Assembly (NCBI RefSeq): GCF_020037025.1
Contig: NZ_JAIQLH010000043.1
Location: forward strand, 1 to 64,000
DNA length: 64,000 bases
Reading direction: 5' to 3'
From: Streptomyces huiliensis
GTDB taxonomy: Bacteria; Actinomycetota; Actinomycetes; Streptomycetales; Streptomycetaceae
In this document: in pieces, positions 63,822-64,000 of the stretch
Layout: every line of letters starts with the position of its first letter
How positions within the stretch are numbered: position 1 is the first letter of the stretch
Notes under the pieces: generated by a model
Database searches by the model: none
The model's input: the letters and a program-made list of their open reading frames with translations, nothing else
What the model was told of the DNA's origin: nothing
Made by a program: the position numbers and the translations under genes

Positions 63822-64000
63822 GCGACGAGCTGGCCACCGAGGGCGAGATGACCACCACCAAGCCGGCCACCGAGGACGAGGTCCGCGAGGCCCTGTACGA
63901 CGTGGTCGACCCCGAGCTGGGCATCGACGTCGTCAATCTCGGCCTGATCTACGGCATCCACATCGACGACGCCAACATCGCCACCCTCGACATGACGCTG
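63818..64000 (+). CDS. metal-sulfur cluster assembly factor (DUF59/SufT-like), 3' end outside window
   Basis: Only the first 61 residues are in the window. After a polar start comes ATEDEVREALYDVVDPELGIDVVNLGLIYGIHIDDANI. DPELGIDVVNLGLIY is the hallmark of the MIP18/DUF59 domain found in SufT and PaaD. These proteins help mature Fe-S proteins. ATG 63818 overlaps the sufU stop. As the last visible gene it probably closes the suf operon; the remaining 40-50 residues of the domain lie beyond 64000. Confidence 0.9.
   Translation, partial: MSDELATEGEMTTTKPATEDEVREALYDVVDPELGIDVVNLGLIYGIHIDDANIATLDMTL

Overview
This window is a stretch of conserved core chromosome from a high-GC actinobacterium, almost certainly a Streptomyces. 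Reasons: very strong G/C bias at third codon positions, many GTG starts (one TTG), whiA beside rapZ/yvcK, mycothiol-dependent enzyme families, an RbpA-type RNA polymerase-binding protein, and a gene order that from memory matches the polA to suf segment of the S. coelicolor chromosome. I see no tRNA, rRNA, CRISPR array, insertion sequence, prophage or biosynthetic gene cluster.

Layout. 1-15 kb: 3' part of polA, hrpB helicase, an LctP-family permease, a methyltransferase, rpsA, a PAC2 protein, coaE, a TPR protein, a small membrane protein, a WGR/beta-propeller protein and a secreted glycerophosphodiesterase. 15-24.5 kb: uvrB, two TerD-type genes, terC, an MFS transporter, an MBL hydrolase and a mycothiol-dependent isomerase. 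24.7-36.4 kb: uvrA, a Rieske lipoprotein, an HTH protein, a secreted papain-like protease with a membrane-anchored partner, then uvrC-rapZ-yvcK-whiA. 36.6-46 kb: a large secreted M14 carboxypeptidase, the glycolytic set gap-pgk-tpiA, secG, an rbpA paralogue and pgi. 46-52.5 kb (minus strand): pentose-phosphate operon tkt-tal-zwf-opcA-pgl. 53-57.3 kb: ctaB, a small conserved gene, ctaA and an ABC-2 exporter. 57.4-64 kb: sufR-sufB-sufD-Rieske ferredoxin-sufC-sufS-sufU-sufT-like, with overlapping start/stop codons at most junctions, running off the window.

How the genes work together. All three excinuclease genes lie here with polA. uvrB, uvrC and the WGR-domain gene each carry an exact match to the LexA/RecA-independent DNA-damage promoter (TTGTCRGTG-N8-TAnnnT, the PafBC-type motif), which suggests a DNA-damage regulon spread through the window. 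Upper glycolysis and the oxidative pentose-phosphate pathway converge at 45.7-46.0 kb, separated by a large inverted-repeat element. pgi and a TPR gene have exact sigma-R-like (GGAAT-N18-GTT) promoters, which would tie sugar-phosphate flux and NADPH supply to thiol stress. The suf operon has an exact CAAC-N6-GTTG SufR operator at its start.

The least explained element is the leader of terC. It contains two mutually exclusive helices that either free or bury the ribosome-binding site, which is the architecture of a riboswitch, yet I could not match it to a known class. No database search was possible. Family names come from motifs recognised by eye, and all regulatory sites are sequence matches without experimental support.
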